Part shown: positions 1 through 6,581 of the stretch, piece by piece | Position numbering within the stretch: position 1 is the stretch's first letter | How the letters are laid out: every line of letters begins with the position of its first letter | Assembly (NCBI GenBank): GCA_964617765.1 | Contig: CAZTZY010000037.1 | Location: 1-27,179, forward strand | Source of the DNA: CAZTZY01 sp964617765 | GTDB taxonomy: Bacteria; Pseudomonadota; Gammaproteobacteria; Pseudomonadales; DT-91 | Direction: 5' to 3' | DNA: 27,179 nt | Program-made: the position numbers and the translations under genes | The notes under the pieces: model-generated | Told to the model about the DNA's origin: nothing | The model's database searches: none | Seen by the model: only the letters and a program-made list of their open reading frames with translations

Positions 1-752
1 ACAATATTGCGCATTTCGATATTGAATTTAGGAATGCGTACCAGCGTCAGTGAATAACCCAGTCCCCAGGCATCGTAATCAAATTCCACGCGCAGCGTGG
101 TATCAAAAAAACTGCTTAGCCATTGCATGAATTTGCCGGCACCGGGCAAGGAACCCGAATTGGTAAAGCTATAGGCGGTGGTGAGCTTGGCACCGTCCAG
201 AATAAATTCCTTATCCATGCGCACATCGCTGTAGCCATGCACGGTGATTAAATGGCCTTTATCGGCAATGCCTTCCATCACCAGTTGCGCGGTAGCGGGA
301 AAGGTAGCGGTTTGCATGATCTGTTCAGACCAGCCTTGCCAGTCAACGACTTCCGGTTGCCATGTGGGCGCCAGGCCTTGCGGATGATAAAACACCATCA
401 CCAGGCCATTGATGTCGAGCACCGGCCATTGCTGTACACAGGCTTTGGAAGTGACTTCAGGAAATCCGGTTTCTACGCAGGTGCCTTTAGTATCAAAAGC
501 AAAACCATGAATCGGGCAACGGATATTGTTGCCCACCACACTGCCTTTACTGAAGCTGCCGCCCACATGCGGGCAGCGGTCTTCTACCACACACACTGTG
601 CCTGATGCGGTGCGATAGGCCACCATCGCAATACTGGCCAGCGTAAAGGGCAATAAGTCGCCGGGTTTGAGATCTGCGGAAAGCGCCACGGTATACCAGC
701 TGCTGGGTATACCGTGTTCTTCTTTGAGTGGAATCAGGTTCAGTGCAGACAT
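1..752 (-). CDS. Rieske [2Fe-2S] non-haem iron oxygenase, 3' end cut by window edge
   Basis: Only the first 250 codons are in the window; the gene continues past position 1. Residues 60-82 hold a complete Rieske cluster motif (C60-P-H62 and C79-P-I-H82). Residues 160-172 hold E-x3-D-x2-H-x4-H (D164, H167, H172), the usual mononuclear iron ligands of Rieske oxygenase alpha subunits. Both metal sites are therefore intact and the protein is probably an active oxygenase or desaturase that needs a reductase partner. The layout, a Rieske domain close to the N-terminus and then the catalytic domain, recalls the KshA / cholesterol 7-desaturase (DAF-36/Neverland) branch, but the substrate is not proven. 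The ATG at 752 shares one base with the TAA of the upstream DUF1295 gene (TAATG), so the two are probably translationally coupled and act in one pathway. No signal peptide is visible, so it is probably cytoplasmic. Confidence 0.85.
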   Translation of the reverse strand, partial: MSALNLIPLKEEHGIPSSWYTVALSADLKPGDLLPFTLASIAMVAYRTASGTVCVVEDRCPHVGGSFSKGSVVGNNIRCPIHGFAFDTKGTCVETGFPEVTSKACVQQWPVLDINGLVMVFYHPQGLAPTWQPEVVDWQGWSEQIMQTATFPATAQLVMEGIADKGHLITVHGYSDVRMDKEFILDGAKLTTAYSFTNSGSLPGAGKFMQWLSSFFDTTLRVEFDYDAWGLGYSLTLVRIPKFNIEMRNI

Positions 753-1630
753 TATTTCTTTTTCGGCGGCAAGGGAACCAGCATCGAAACGCGATTGATA
801 ATATCTTGGTATTGCGGACGACGTTCGAGGCTGCGTGTTTCCATCAGTGGGATACTGGCGGTTAAAAACATGATTAACATGGAGGTAACGCCGATAATTT
901 GCCACCACCAGCCTTCAGGGTATGCGGATAAACCAAACAGCGCGAGACTTAACCAGAAGCTGATCTCACCAAAGTAGTTAGGATGGCGTGACCAGCCCCA
1001 TAAACCGGTTTCAATAATTTGTCCCGGTTTGCGGGTGGCGATAAATTGATGCAGCTGGCGATCGGCAATCAGCTGGATCGTCACGGCAGTAACACCCACG
1101 GCACAGGCAACATAATCGAGCCAGCCAACGGCTTTGGTGCTGAGAGCTACAGCGGCATACATCGGTAGCATGCCAAGAAATACCTGTACGGTAGGAAAGA
1201 AATGCAAACCGAAAAAATCGGAGAAGATTTCCAGCTTCGGGAACTTCTGTTTCACGATGGGGTAGCGCCAGTCTTCATGGCTTAAGCCTTCCCAGTGTTT
1301 GGCCCAGTTGAAGGTAAGGCGGCAAGCCCAGTACCAGACGACTATCGACACTAATATATACCGAAAAGTTTCAGTATCGTGAGTACGCGAAAGCCACCAA
1401 TGCAACAAAAACAGCGGCGGGATTACGCTCCAGTAGGCATCATAAAAACTGGAGTTTTTAAAAGCCCGGCTGAAGGCGAATATCACCAGCGTGGCAATAA
1501 CATCGGCAATAAAACTGTCGAGCAGCATGTTGTCGTGGTTGAAATAGATATAAGACGCGGCGGCAGCAGTACAGCAAAGGTAAGCGATGAGAATCCATAA
1601 TAATGATACAGTCTTGCTGGTTTGTGCCAT
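752..1630 (-). CDS. DUF1295 membrane protein, steroid 5-alpha-reductase-like fold
   Basis: This 292-residue polytopic membrane protein has about six or seven hydrophobic segments. Residues 189-226 carry the conserved C-terminal signature of the DUF1295 / 3-oxo-5-alpha-steroid 4-dehydrogenase-like family: D-R-Q-L-H-Q-F, then G-L-W-G-W-S-R-H-P-N-Y-F-G-E. In the wider superfamily (steroid 5-alpha reductases, sterol reductases, isoprenylcysteine methyltransferases) this part binds the cofactor. The exact reaction of DUF1295 proteins is not established. I chose the ATG at 1630 because a GAGG ribosome site lies just upstream; an in-frame ATG at 1687 would add 19 residues with no such site. The stop overlaps the start of the Rieske oxygenase gene, which suggests joint action on a lipid or sterol (inference). 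The C-terminus is basic (P-P-K-K-K). Confidence 0.85.
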   Translation of the reverse strand: MAQTSKTVSLLWILIAYLCCTAAAASYIYFNHDNMLLDSFIADVIATLVIFAFSRAFKNSSFYDAYWSVIPPLFLLHWWLSRTHDTETFRYILVSIVVWYWACRLTFNWAKHWEGLSHEDWRYPIVKQKFPKLEIFSDFFGLHFFPTVQVFLGMLPMYAAVALSTKAVGWLDYVACAVGVTAVTIQLIADRQLHQFIATRKPGQIIETGLWGWSRHPNYFGEISFWLSLALFGLSAYPEGWWWQIIGVTSMLIMFLTASIPLMETRSLERRPQYQDIINRVSMLVPLPPKKK

Positions 1631-1788
1631 GGAGTAGCCTCGTTTTGTTTTAAGCCCAATGTAATGGATCGCCGCGCTTGAAAGCATTTTGCTTTATGGG
1701 CATTAGTGTTATTTAAAGCAGCGATTATTTATTCATACACCTTATACGATTATGTTTCGATAAAGCTCACCCAAAAGGTTGAACCGAA

Positions 1789-3075
1789 TCAATGCCAATG
1801 ATTGCGGTTGATGCCGCTGGAAATAGTCGCTCCGCTTGCCAAGGGGGAAAAATGGGGGGTGAAAGCATAGGGAGTCACCGGTTCGCACCAGCTGAAAACA
1901 CCATCGGCGACAGGGTTATTCAGAAAAACGGTGTGGGTGTGCCCTGGTAACAGGCCATCTACCACATATGTTACCCGTGGAATTACACCCACATCGGCAT
2001 AGCGGTTGATGTAAGTCCAGTCAAAGGAAAAGTCGTCACAACTGCTTTGGTCATCATTCAGGGGTGTGGCATACACCATTTCACGATCAATATCGTAATG
2101 AATTTTCATCATCACTTCTTCAAACAACATCGCGGTATCTTCATAAATGGAAGAATAGGCATAATCATCGTTGGCGACATCGGCTTCCAGGAAAGCGCCA
2201 ACATCGCTGGCAGAGAGGGAAATCAGGTATGCAGAAGGGTTTGATCCCTGGTACATGACATCTGCCAGATCAAACATCGTGGCATCTTGCAGGGGAAGGT
2301 CTTGCTCAAGCGTGACAGAAATGCGCTGGTTATGATGGGCTGTTTCTATATTGGCAGGCGTTGAGCTACCAAGAGGCGCAACTATCACTGATACCGGAAA
2401 GGCATCCCGGGCATGGGCAAGTTCATGGAAAAGCACGGCTGAAAGCGCATATAAGGTTTGGGTTTCAGAGCGGTCATTCCCGGTTGCAAACGCATAGGCA
2501 CCATTCTTTGTATAACGCGTTAAACTGATAAAGTTCAGTTCATCACCGAAGTCGCTGCGGTAATCAGGATCAAGGCTGATGGTGTTGTATTGTGCCTCGG
2601 TGGTCCACAGATAATAAGGATCAATGTAAATAGCTCCGGTATCACTCCAAAAGAAAGCCGGGCGTATTTCGTCATGAATGACAATGGCCGTGACACTGGC
2701 AAACAGGTTGTACATATCCGGCGGCATGTTATCGAGCATGGCGGAAAAATTTTCTGCCATCCAGGCATGGGACACAATCAGGCGCGACATGATTTGTGCC
2801 TTGGACGGCGTTGTACTTTCTGCAGCAATAAAAGGCAGGGTATTCAAATCACAGGGGGAATCGGTACTGGATAAAATAGTGCAGTTGGCAATGGTTTGGC
2901 TTTCGGTGGTTGATTCGCCATCAGCGTTTTTGAAGTCCTTGAGATTGATACACTCGAAATCCTGATAATCACTGGAATTAATACAACCGGTGTATTCATT
3001 GTCATCACCACCAAAACAGCCACAGAGTAACAGCGTAAGTACGATTAAAAGCCAATGTGTAAAGCGGATGGGCAT
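1789..3075 (-). CDS. Outer-membrane lipoprotein with HELAH zincin-like motif
   Basis: This 428-residue protein begins with a lipoprotein signal peptide: a hydrophobic stretch at residues 8-17 and an L-C-G-C20 lipobox. Residue +2 is Phe, so outer-membrane sorting is expected. Residues 217-221 read H-E-L-A-H, the zinc-binding HExxH motif of zincins, inside a predicted helix and followed by A-R-D. A later acidic helix (Y-E-D-T-A-M-L-F-E-E, residues 311-320) could supply the third zinc ligand; that is inference. I do not recognise a named family. Several Cys (31, 42, 65, 75, 346, 397) fit a disulfide-containing exported protein. An AGGAAA ribosome site precedes the ATG. The gene lies 46 bp after znuB on the same strand with no visible terminator, so it is probably cotranscribed with the zinc importer. 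A protease, a zinc-binding protein or an inactive zincin are all possible. Confidence 0.75.
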   Translation of the reverse strand: MPIRFTHWLLIVLTLLLCGCFGGDDNEYTGCINSSDYQDFECINLKDFKNADGESTTESQTIANCTILSSTDSPCDLNTLPFIAAESTTPSKAQIMSRLIVSHAWMAENFSAMLDNMPPDMYNLFASVTAIVIHDEIRPAFFWSDTGAIYIDPYYLWTTEAQYNTISLDPDYRSDFGDELNFISLTRYTKNGAYAFATGNDRSETQTLYALSAVLFHELAHARDAFPVSVIVAPLGSSTPANIETAHHNQRISVTLEQDLPLQDATMFDLADVMYQGSNPSAYLISLSASDVGAFLEADVANDDYAYSSIYEDTAMLFEEVMMKIHYDIDREMVYATPLNDDQSSCDDFSFDWTYINRYADVGVIPRVTYVVDGLLPGHTHTVFLNNPVADGVFSWCEPVTPYAFTPHFSPLASGATISSGINRNHWH

Positions 3076-3121
3076 GGTTATTTCCTGTGTACAAAGTTCT
3101 GCTGGAAAGATAAAACAGCGT

Positions 3122-3907
3122 TTAATTTTTAGGTTTCTTTAATAAGCTTAGCAGCCAAAGAGCCGCAGCTACAACCACAATACTTGGCCCGGCAGCAGCG
3201 TTAAGCTGATAAGCTGACCATAAACCCAGATTAACTGCCACTACGCCAATAGCCGGTGCGACAAGAATCATTTGTAACGGCGTTTCAGACAATTTGCGGG
3301 CGGTGGCGGCAGGTATCAATAACAGGGCGGAAACCAGCAAAACCCCGACAACTTGCACGGCAATGGCAATCAAGGCAACCAGGGTCAAAAAAAGCAGTAA
3401 TTTTAAGCGTTGTACGGGCACACCTTCGGTGGCAGCCAGTTCTTCATTAACACTGACATCCAGAAGGGGGCGCCAAAAAACGGCCAAAAGGAACAGTATC
3501 AGCCCTGCGATTGTTGCGCTAATGGCGACATTTGACCAATTGGCCGAGAGAATATCGCCAAATAACAACGCTTCAATATTGATCGAGTGAGCGGCAAAAG
3601 GTAATGCCAACAGGCCAAGTGCCAGACTGACTTGTGAAATAATGGCCAACAGGGTATCACCACTATACTGCAATGCGTTGTCAAAGCGTGCCATAACAAT
3701 GGCTACCAGGGTGCCATAACCGATTAAACCATAGAGCACATCAACTTCTGCAATCAGTGCAATGGCTGTCCCCAATACCGCACTATGAGCCAATGCGTCA
3801 CTGAAAAAAGCCATTTTTCGCCACAATACAAAACAGCCGACAGCACCGCTGGCCAAGGCGATAAAGATACCGACGAGCAAGCTGGGCAGTAACAGTTCAA
3901 TGATCAT
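3122..3907 (-). CDS. znuB: Zinc ABC transporter permease ZnuB
   Basis: The inner-membrane channel of the high-affinity zinc importer ZnuABC. The 261-residue protein is highly hydrophobic, with multiple membrane segments, and has typical family stretches: the N-terminal M-I-I-E-L-L-L-P, F-S-D-A-L-A-H-S near residue 44, L-F-G-D-I-L in the middle and L-L-I-P-A-A-T-A-R-K in the C-terminal part. From the ATG at 3907 it has the same length as E. coli ZnuB (261). A TTG at 3937 would add ten residues and is less likely. The start lies inside znuC (11-bp overlap), so znuC and znuB are translationally coupled. The zincin-like lipoprotein gene follows. Family assignment is firm; metal specificity (zinc rather than manganese) is inferred from the ZnuA and ZnuC features. 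Confidence 0.92.
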   Translation of the reverse strand: MIIELLLPSLLVGIFIALASGAVGCFVLWRKMAFFSDALAHSAVLGTAIALIAEVDVLYGLIGYGTLVAIVMARFDNALQYSGDTLLAIISQVSLALGLLALPFAAHSINIEALLFGDILSANWSNVAISATIAGLILFLLAVFWRPLLDVSVNEELAATEGVPVQRLKLLLFLTLVALIAIAVQVVGVLLVSALLLIPAATARKLSETPLQMILVAPAIGVVAVNLGLWSAYQLNAAAGPSIVVVAAALWLLSLLKKPKN

Positions 3908-4661
3908 GCTGGCAGGACTCGCTATGTACGCCGTCAATCACCGAACCGTGTAAATCATGGTGGTGATTATGATGATGGGTATAAGGCGCCAGTGCGGGTG
4001 TAGCGTTATCACCAAAAAGGGATAAATAGGCTTTATGGCTGGAGACATCATCGGGATGGCCATGGCAACAGACGTGCTGGTTAAGACAAATAACCCGGTC
4101 TGTTTTTGCCATGACCAGATGCAAATCGTGCGATACCATTAATACGGCACAATGATGGCGTTGCCTCACTTTATCAATAAGGGCATAAAAACGGTTTTGG
4201 CCGCTGATATCAACGCCTTGAGCCGGCTCATCCAGCACGAGTACATCCGGTTGTCTCAGCATGGCGCGCGCCAGCAATACACGTTGCCTTTCGCCGCCGG
4301 ACAGTTTGTGCATACTGTGTTTAAGCAAGTGTTCAATATTCAGTTCGTGCAAGGTATCGTGTAAAAGCGCGGCATCAACCTTATGGGTATTAAGAAAAGT
4401 GTTTACCGGCAAAGGCATGGCGGTATTTAAATGTAAATCCTGGGGCATATAGCCGAAGGTGACGGGTTTTGGATAACGTACAAAACCGGAGGTGGGTTTC
4501 ATCAGTCCAATCAAAATCCGTAATAAAGAGGTTTTCCCTGCGCCGTTAGGGCCGATGACGGTGAGGATTTCATCGGGCATAAGCTGCATGGTGACATGAT
4601 CAAGAATCATGCGAGAGTCGCTTTGAAAGCAGATATTCTCAGCCTGTATCAGTGCAGTCAT
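3897..4661 (-). CDS. znuC: Zinc ABC transporter ATP-binding protein ZnuC
   Basis: The cytoplasmic ATPase subunit of ZnuABC, 254 residues. Walker A is G37-P-N-G-A-G-K-T44, the ABC signature L-S-G-G-E is at 120-124, Walker B (L-V-L-D-E-P) at 141-146 and the H-loop His at 178. The last 26 residues form a histidine-rich tail with about ten His (from T-H-H-H-N-H-H-H near residue 228 to Q-H-D-H at the end). Such tails occur in zinc-transporter ATPases and may sense or buffer cytoplasmic zinc. It is the first gene of the minus-strand znuC-znuB-lipoprotein group and diverges from znuA across an 82-bp region that holds a Zur-box-like sequence. Confidence 0.93.
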   Translation of the reverse strand: MTALIQAENICFQSDSRMILDHVTMQLMPDEILTVIGPNGAGKTSLLRILIGLMKPTSGFVRYPKPVTFGYMPQDLHLNTAMPLPVNTFLNTHKVDAALLHDTLHELNIEHLLKHSMHKLSGGERQRVLLARAMLRQPDVLVLDEPAQGVDISGQNRFYALIDKVRQRHHCAVLMVSHDLHLVMAKTDRVICLNQHVCCHGHPDDVSSHKAYLSLFGDNATPALAPYTHHHNHHHDLHGSVIDGVHSESCQHDH

Positions 4662-4705
4662 GAGGTTTTCCAGTCAGCGTTTGCCATCAGGGTGAGGGCA
4701 AGGGT

Positions 4706-4724
4706 ATGGTATAGTAATAGCTTT
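4706..4724. promoter_or_regulatory. Zur-box-like sequence in the divergent znu promoter region
   Basis: The sequence ATGGTATAGTAATAGCTTT lies between the divergent znuC and znuA starts. It agrees with the central part of the gammaproteobacterial Zur operator as I remember it (ATGTTATANTATAACATTT) at 13 of 18 defined positions, with the left half better conserved. It contains TATAGT, a possible -10 element for znuA. Zinc-bound Zur would repress both directions from here. The assignment rests on position and partial match only. Confidence 0.4.
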
Positions 4725-4743
4725 TAATACAGGGTCAAGCAAG

Positions 4744-5622
4744 GTGGATTTTCAACGAGTATCAATCATTTTTGTTATCAGCCTCATGGGTTTCAGCATG
4801 TTTGCTCAGGCAAACGCCCAGGCAGGCATTGCGGGGGATAACAATAAAACTACACAGACGGTGATGGTTTCAGCCAAACCGCTGGCAATGATTTATGCCG
4901 CATTGCGACCACAGCAACCCGTGAATGTGTTATTGCCCAGTGATCGCGATATGCATGAATACAGCCTGTCGATAAGGGATATCGAACGCCTGCAAACAGC
5001 CACCACGTTTATTTGGCTGGGTGAGAAAAGTGAGCCATTTTTAGTGCCATTGCAACAGCGTTTTGCCACAAAAAATAATTGGGTGGCGATAGCGGATAAC
5101 ACTGCCCATGCCTGGCTGGATCAGCAGCAAATAACGATAATGATAAATAGCATGGCTAAAATGTTGGTGAAAACCTATCCGGCAGAAAAAAAATCGATCG
5201 AGAGAAATAGTGGTGTTTTGATAAAAGAGATTAATCAGCATTATCAATACTGGCAAGGGCGTTTAAAGCCCTATATCAATAAACCCTTTTTATTGGGCCA
5301 CGATGCCTATACGGTGTTTGCAAAAAATATCGGGTTGCAACAAGCTGTGCTTTATCGAACCAGTAATGATCATGGTCATGCTCAGGCCGGCATGTATGAA
5401 ATTCTGGATTTGCAAAAACGTATCGCACAAGGAGAGATCATTTGTGCCATGGAAGAACCGGAAGTCAGCTTTGCTGCATTGGCCAAACGTTATAAAACGC
5501 TAAAGCTTGGACATCTGGATCCTATGGCCGCTAATATACCGATTGATGCCAATGCTTATTTGGCATTTATAGATGCCAGTGCAATGGCGTTTGAATCCTG
5601 TTTTCAAAAAGGCGCACAATAA
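4744..5622 (+). CDS. znuA: Periplasmic zinc-binding protein ZnuA
   Basis: The solute-binding component (cluster A-I) that delivers zinc to ZnuBC. The 292-residue protein starts at GTG and has an N-terminal signal peptide (hydrophobic residues 7-20, likely cleavage after A-N-A-Q-A near 27). The three zinc-ligand His positions are recognisable: H71 in D-M-H-E-Y-S, H122 in N-T-A-H-A-W-L-D, and H186 in L-L-G-H-D-A-Y. D-P-M-A-A-N-I (259-265) matches the C-terminal family stretch. It lacks the long His/Asp-rich loop typical of ZnuA; only a short N-D-H-G-H (208-212) is seen elsewhere, so it resembles the compact ZnuA/AztC-type members. The TAA overlaps the yciH start codon. It diverges from znuC, and Zur control from the shared region is likely. 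Confidence 0.87.
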   Translation: MDFQRVSIIFVISLMGFSMFAQANAQAGIAGDNNKTTQTVMVSAKPLAMIYAALRPQQPVNVLLPSDRDMHEYSLSIRDIERLQTATTFIWLGEKSEPFLVPLQQRFATKNNWVAIADNTAHAWLDQQQITIMINSMAKMLVKTYPAEKKSIERNSGVLIKEINQHYQYWQGRLKPYINKPFLLGHDAYTVFAKNIGLQQAVLYRTSNDHGHAQAGMYEILDLQKRIAQGEIICAMEEPEVSFAALAKRYKTLKLGHLDPMAANIPIDANAYLAFIDASAMAFESCFQKGAQ

Positions 5623-5963
5623 TGTCTGCGGTGTATTCTACAGAGCATGGTCGACTGTGTCCTGAATGCGGAAAGCCCTTGCATGCCGGAAAGTGCGCGA
5701 CAGCCAAAGAAAAAATACTTGGCGACGGACGTGTGCGTATACAGCGCGAAACCAAAGGCCGCAAAGGTGCAGGGGTAACGTTAGTCACAGGGATTCCACT
5801 GGCAGAAAATGAGCTAAAAGAACTGCATGCTGCCTTAAAGAAAAAATGCGGTGTGGGTGGTGCAATAAAAGAAGGTGTGCTGGAGTTACAAGGTGATCAA
5901 CGCCAGGCAATTCTCAAGGCACTGGAAAGCAAAGGCTGGGATGTAAAGATAGCTGGCGGTTAA
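5622..5963 (+). CDS. yciH: SUI1/eIF1-family translation factor YciH with CCHC motif
   Basis: A 113-residue protein. Residues 42-113 form a SUI1 domain close to E. coli YciH: R-K-G-A-G-V-T-L, K-K-K-C-G-V-G-G-A, L-Q-G-D-Q-R and the terminal V-K-I-A-G-G. SUI1 proteins bind the small ribosomal subunit; YciH has been linked to fidelity of initiation. The N-terminal part has C13-x2-C16-x4-H21-x3-C25, which could bind one zinc ion; E. coli YciH lacks it, while Pseudomonas-type members have Cys pairs there (from memory). The ATG overlaps the znuA stop (TAATG), so translation is coupled to znuA and the gene probably shares zinc control. Assignment to the family is firm; zinc binding is inference. Confidence 0.9.
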   Translation: MSAVYSTEHGRLCPECGKPLHAGKCATAKEKILGDGRVRIQRETKGRKGAGVTLVTGIPLAENELKELHAALKKKCGVGGAIKEGVLELQGDQRQAILKALESKGWDVKIAGG

Positions 5964-6005
5964 CAACATAAACTATAAGAAATACCCACTAAAGAGGCAA
6001 GAAAA

Positions 6006-6512
6006 ATGATCTATGAACTGGCGATAACACAATCGATAAAAATGCTGGCTAACCTGAAAAATATTCTGGAGAAAGGCGCTTACCATGCTGAAATGAAAAA
6101 ATTTGATGTTGAGGTATTGTTGCATTCACGCCTGGCACCAGATCAATTCAACCTTGTTCGCCAGGTGCAGATTGCCTGCGATATGGCCAAATTTTGTGCT
6201 GCACGGTTAGCTGGTAAAGAGGCGCCAAAACATGAAGATAATGAAAAAAGCCTGGATGAACTGTTAGCACGTATCGATTCAGTGATCGCGTATCTACAAA
6301 CGTATAGTGAAGCCGATTTTGACGGTGCCATGGAGCGCAAGATTTCCCAGCCGCGCTGGGAAGGCAAGTATCTGGCCGGTCAGGAATTCCTGATTCAGCA
6401 TGCACTGCCAAACATCTATTTCCATATCACCACAACTTACGCCATATTGCGCCATAACGGCGTTGAAGTTGGCAAAAATGATTATCTCGGCGAGTTGCCG
6501 TTAAAGAAATAA
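6006..6512 (+). CDS. DUF1993 family protein
   Basis: This 168-residue soluble protein matches the DUF1993 family, which is distantly related to DinB-like four-helix bundles. Recognisable family stretches are M-L-A-N-L-K-N-I-L-E-K (13-23), L-H-S-R-L-A-P-D-Q-F (39-48), Q-V-Q-I-A-C-D-M-A-K and, near the end, F-H-I-T-T-T-Y-A-I-L-R-H-N-G-V-E-V-G-K-N-D-Y. Its function is unknown. Several His (H40, H131, H138, H148) could bind a metal as in DinB proteins, but this is not shown. An AGAGG ribosome site precedes the ATG. It follows yciH by 42 bp on the same strand and may be the last gene of the znuA transcript. Confidence 0.85.
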   Translation: MIYELAITQSIKMLANLKNILEKGAYHAEMKKFDVEVLLHSRLAPDQFNLVRQVQIACDMAKFCAARLAGKEAPKHEDNEKSLDELLARIDSVIAYLQTYSEADFDGAMERKISQPRWEGKYLAGQEFLIQHALPNIYFHITTTYAILRHNGVEVGKNDYLGELPLKK

Positions 6513-6536
6513 AAGCAGGTTGCATTACACTCCACT

Positions 6537-6559
6537 GCGCCGGCTCTTGCCCGGCGCAA
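6537..6559 (+). terminator. GC-rich hairpin between the DUF1993 gene and polA
   Basis: A GC-rich inverted repeat (left arm around GCGC..GG, right arm CCGGCGCA, loop around CTCTTG) lies 25 bases after the DUF1993 stop. No strong T-run follows, so it may be a weak terminator for the znuA-yciH-DUF1993 unit or an mRNA structure ahead of polA. Confidence 0.35.
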
Positions 6560-6581
6560 GTTTCAATTTCAGGATAATTTC

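Noticed and set aside
252..605. Plus-strand frame of 117 codons opposite the Rieske oxygenase
   Set aside because: It is antisense to a gene with clear catalytic motifs and has no family features of its own.
1631..1687. A DUF1295 protein start at 1687
   Set aside because: The first 19 residues are not membrane-like and have no ribosome site. The ATG at 1630 has GAGG just upstream.
3907..3937. A longer ZnuB starting at TTG 3937
   Set aside because: The ATG at 3907 gives a 261-residue protein whose start matches E. coli ZnuB in length and sequence.
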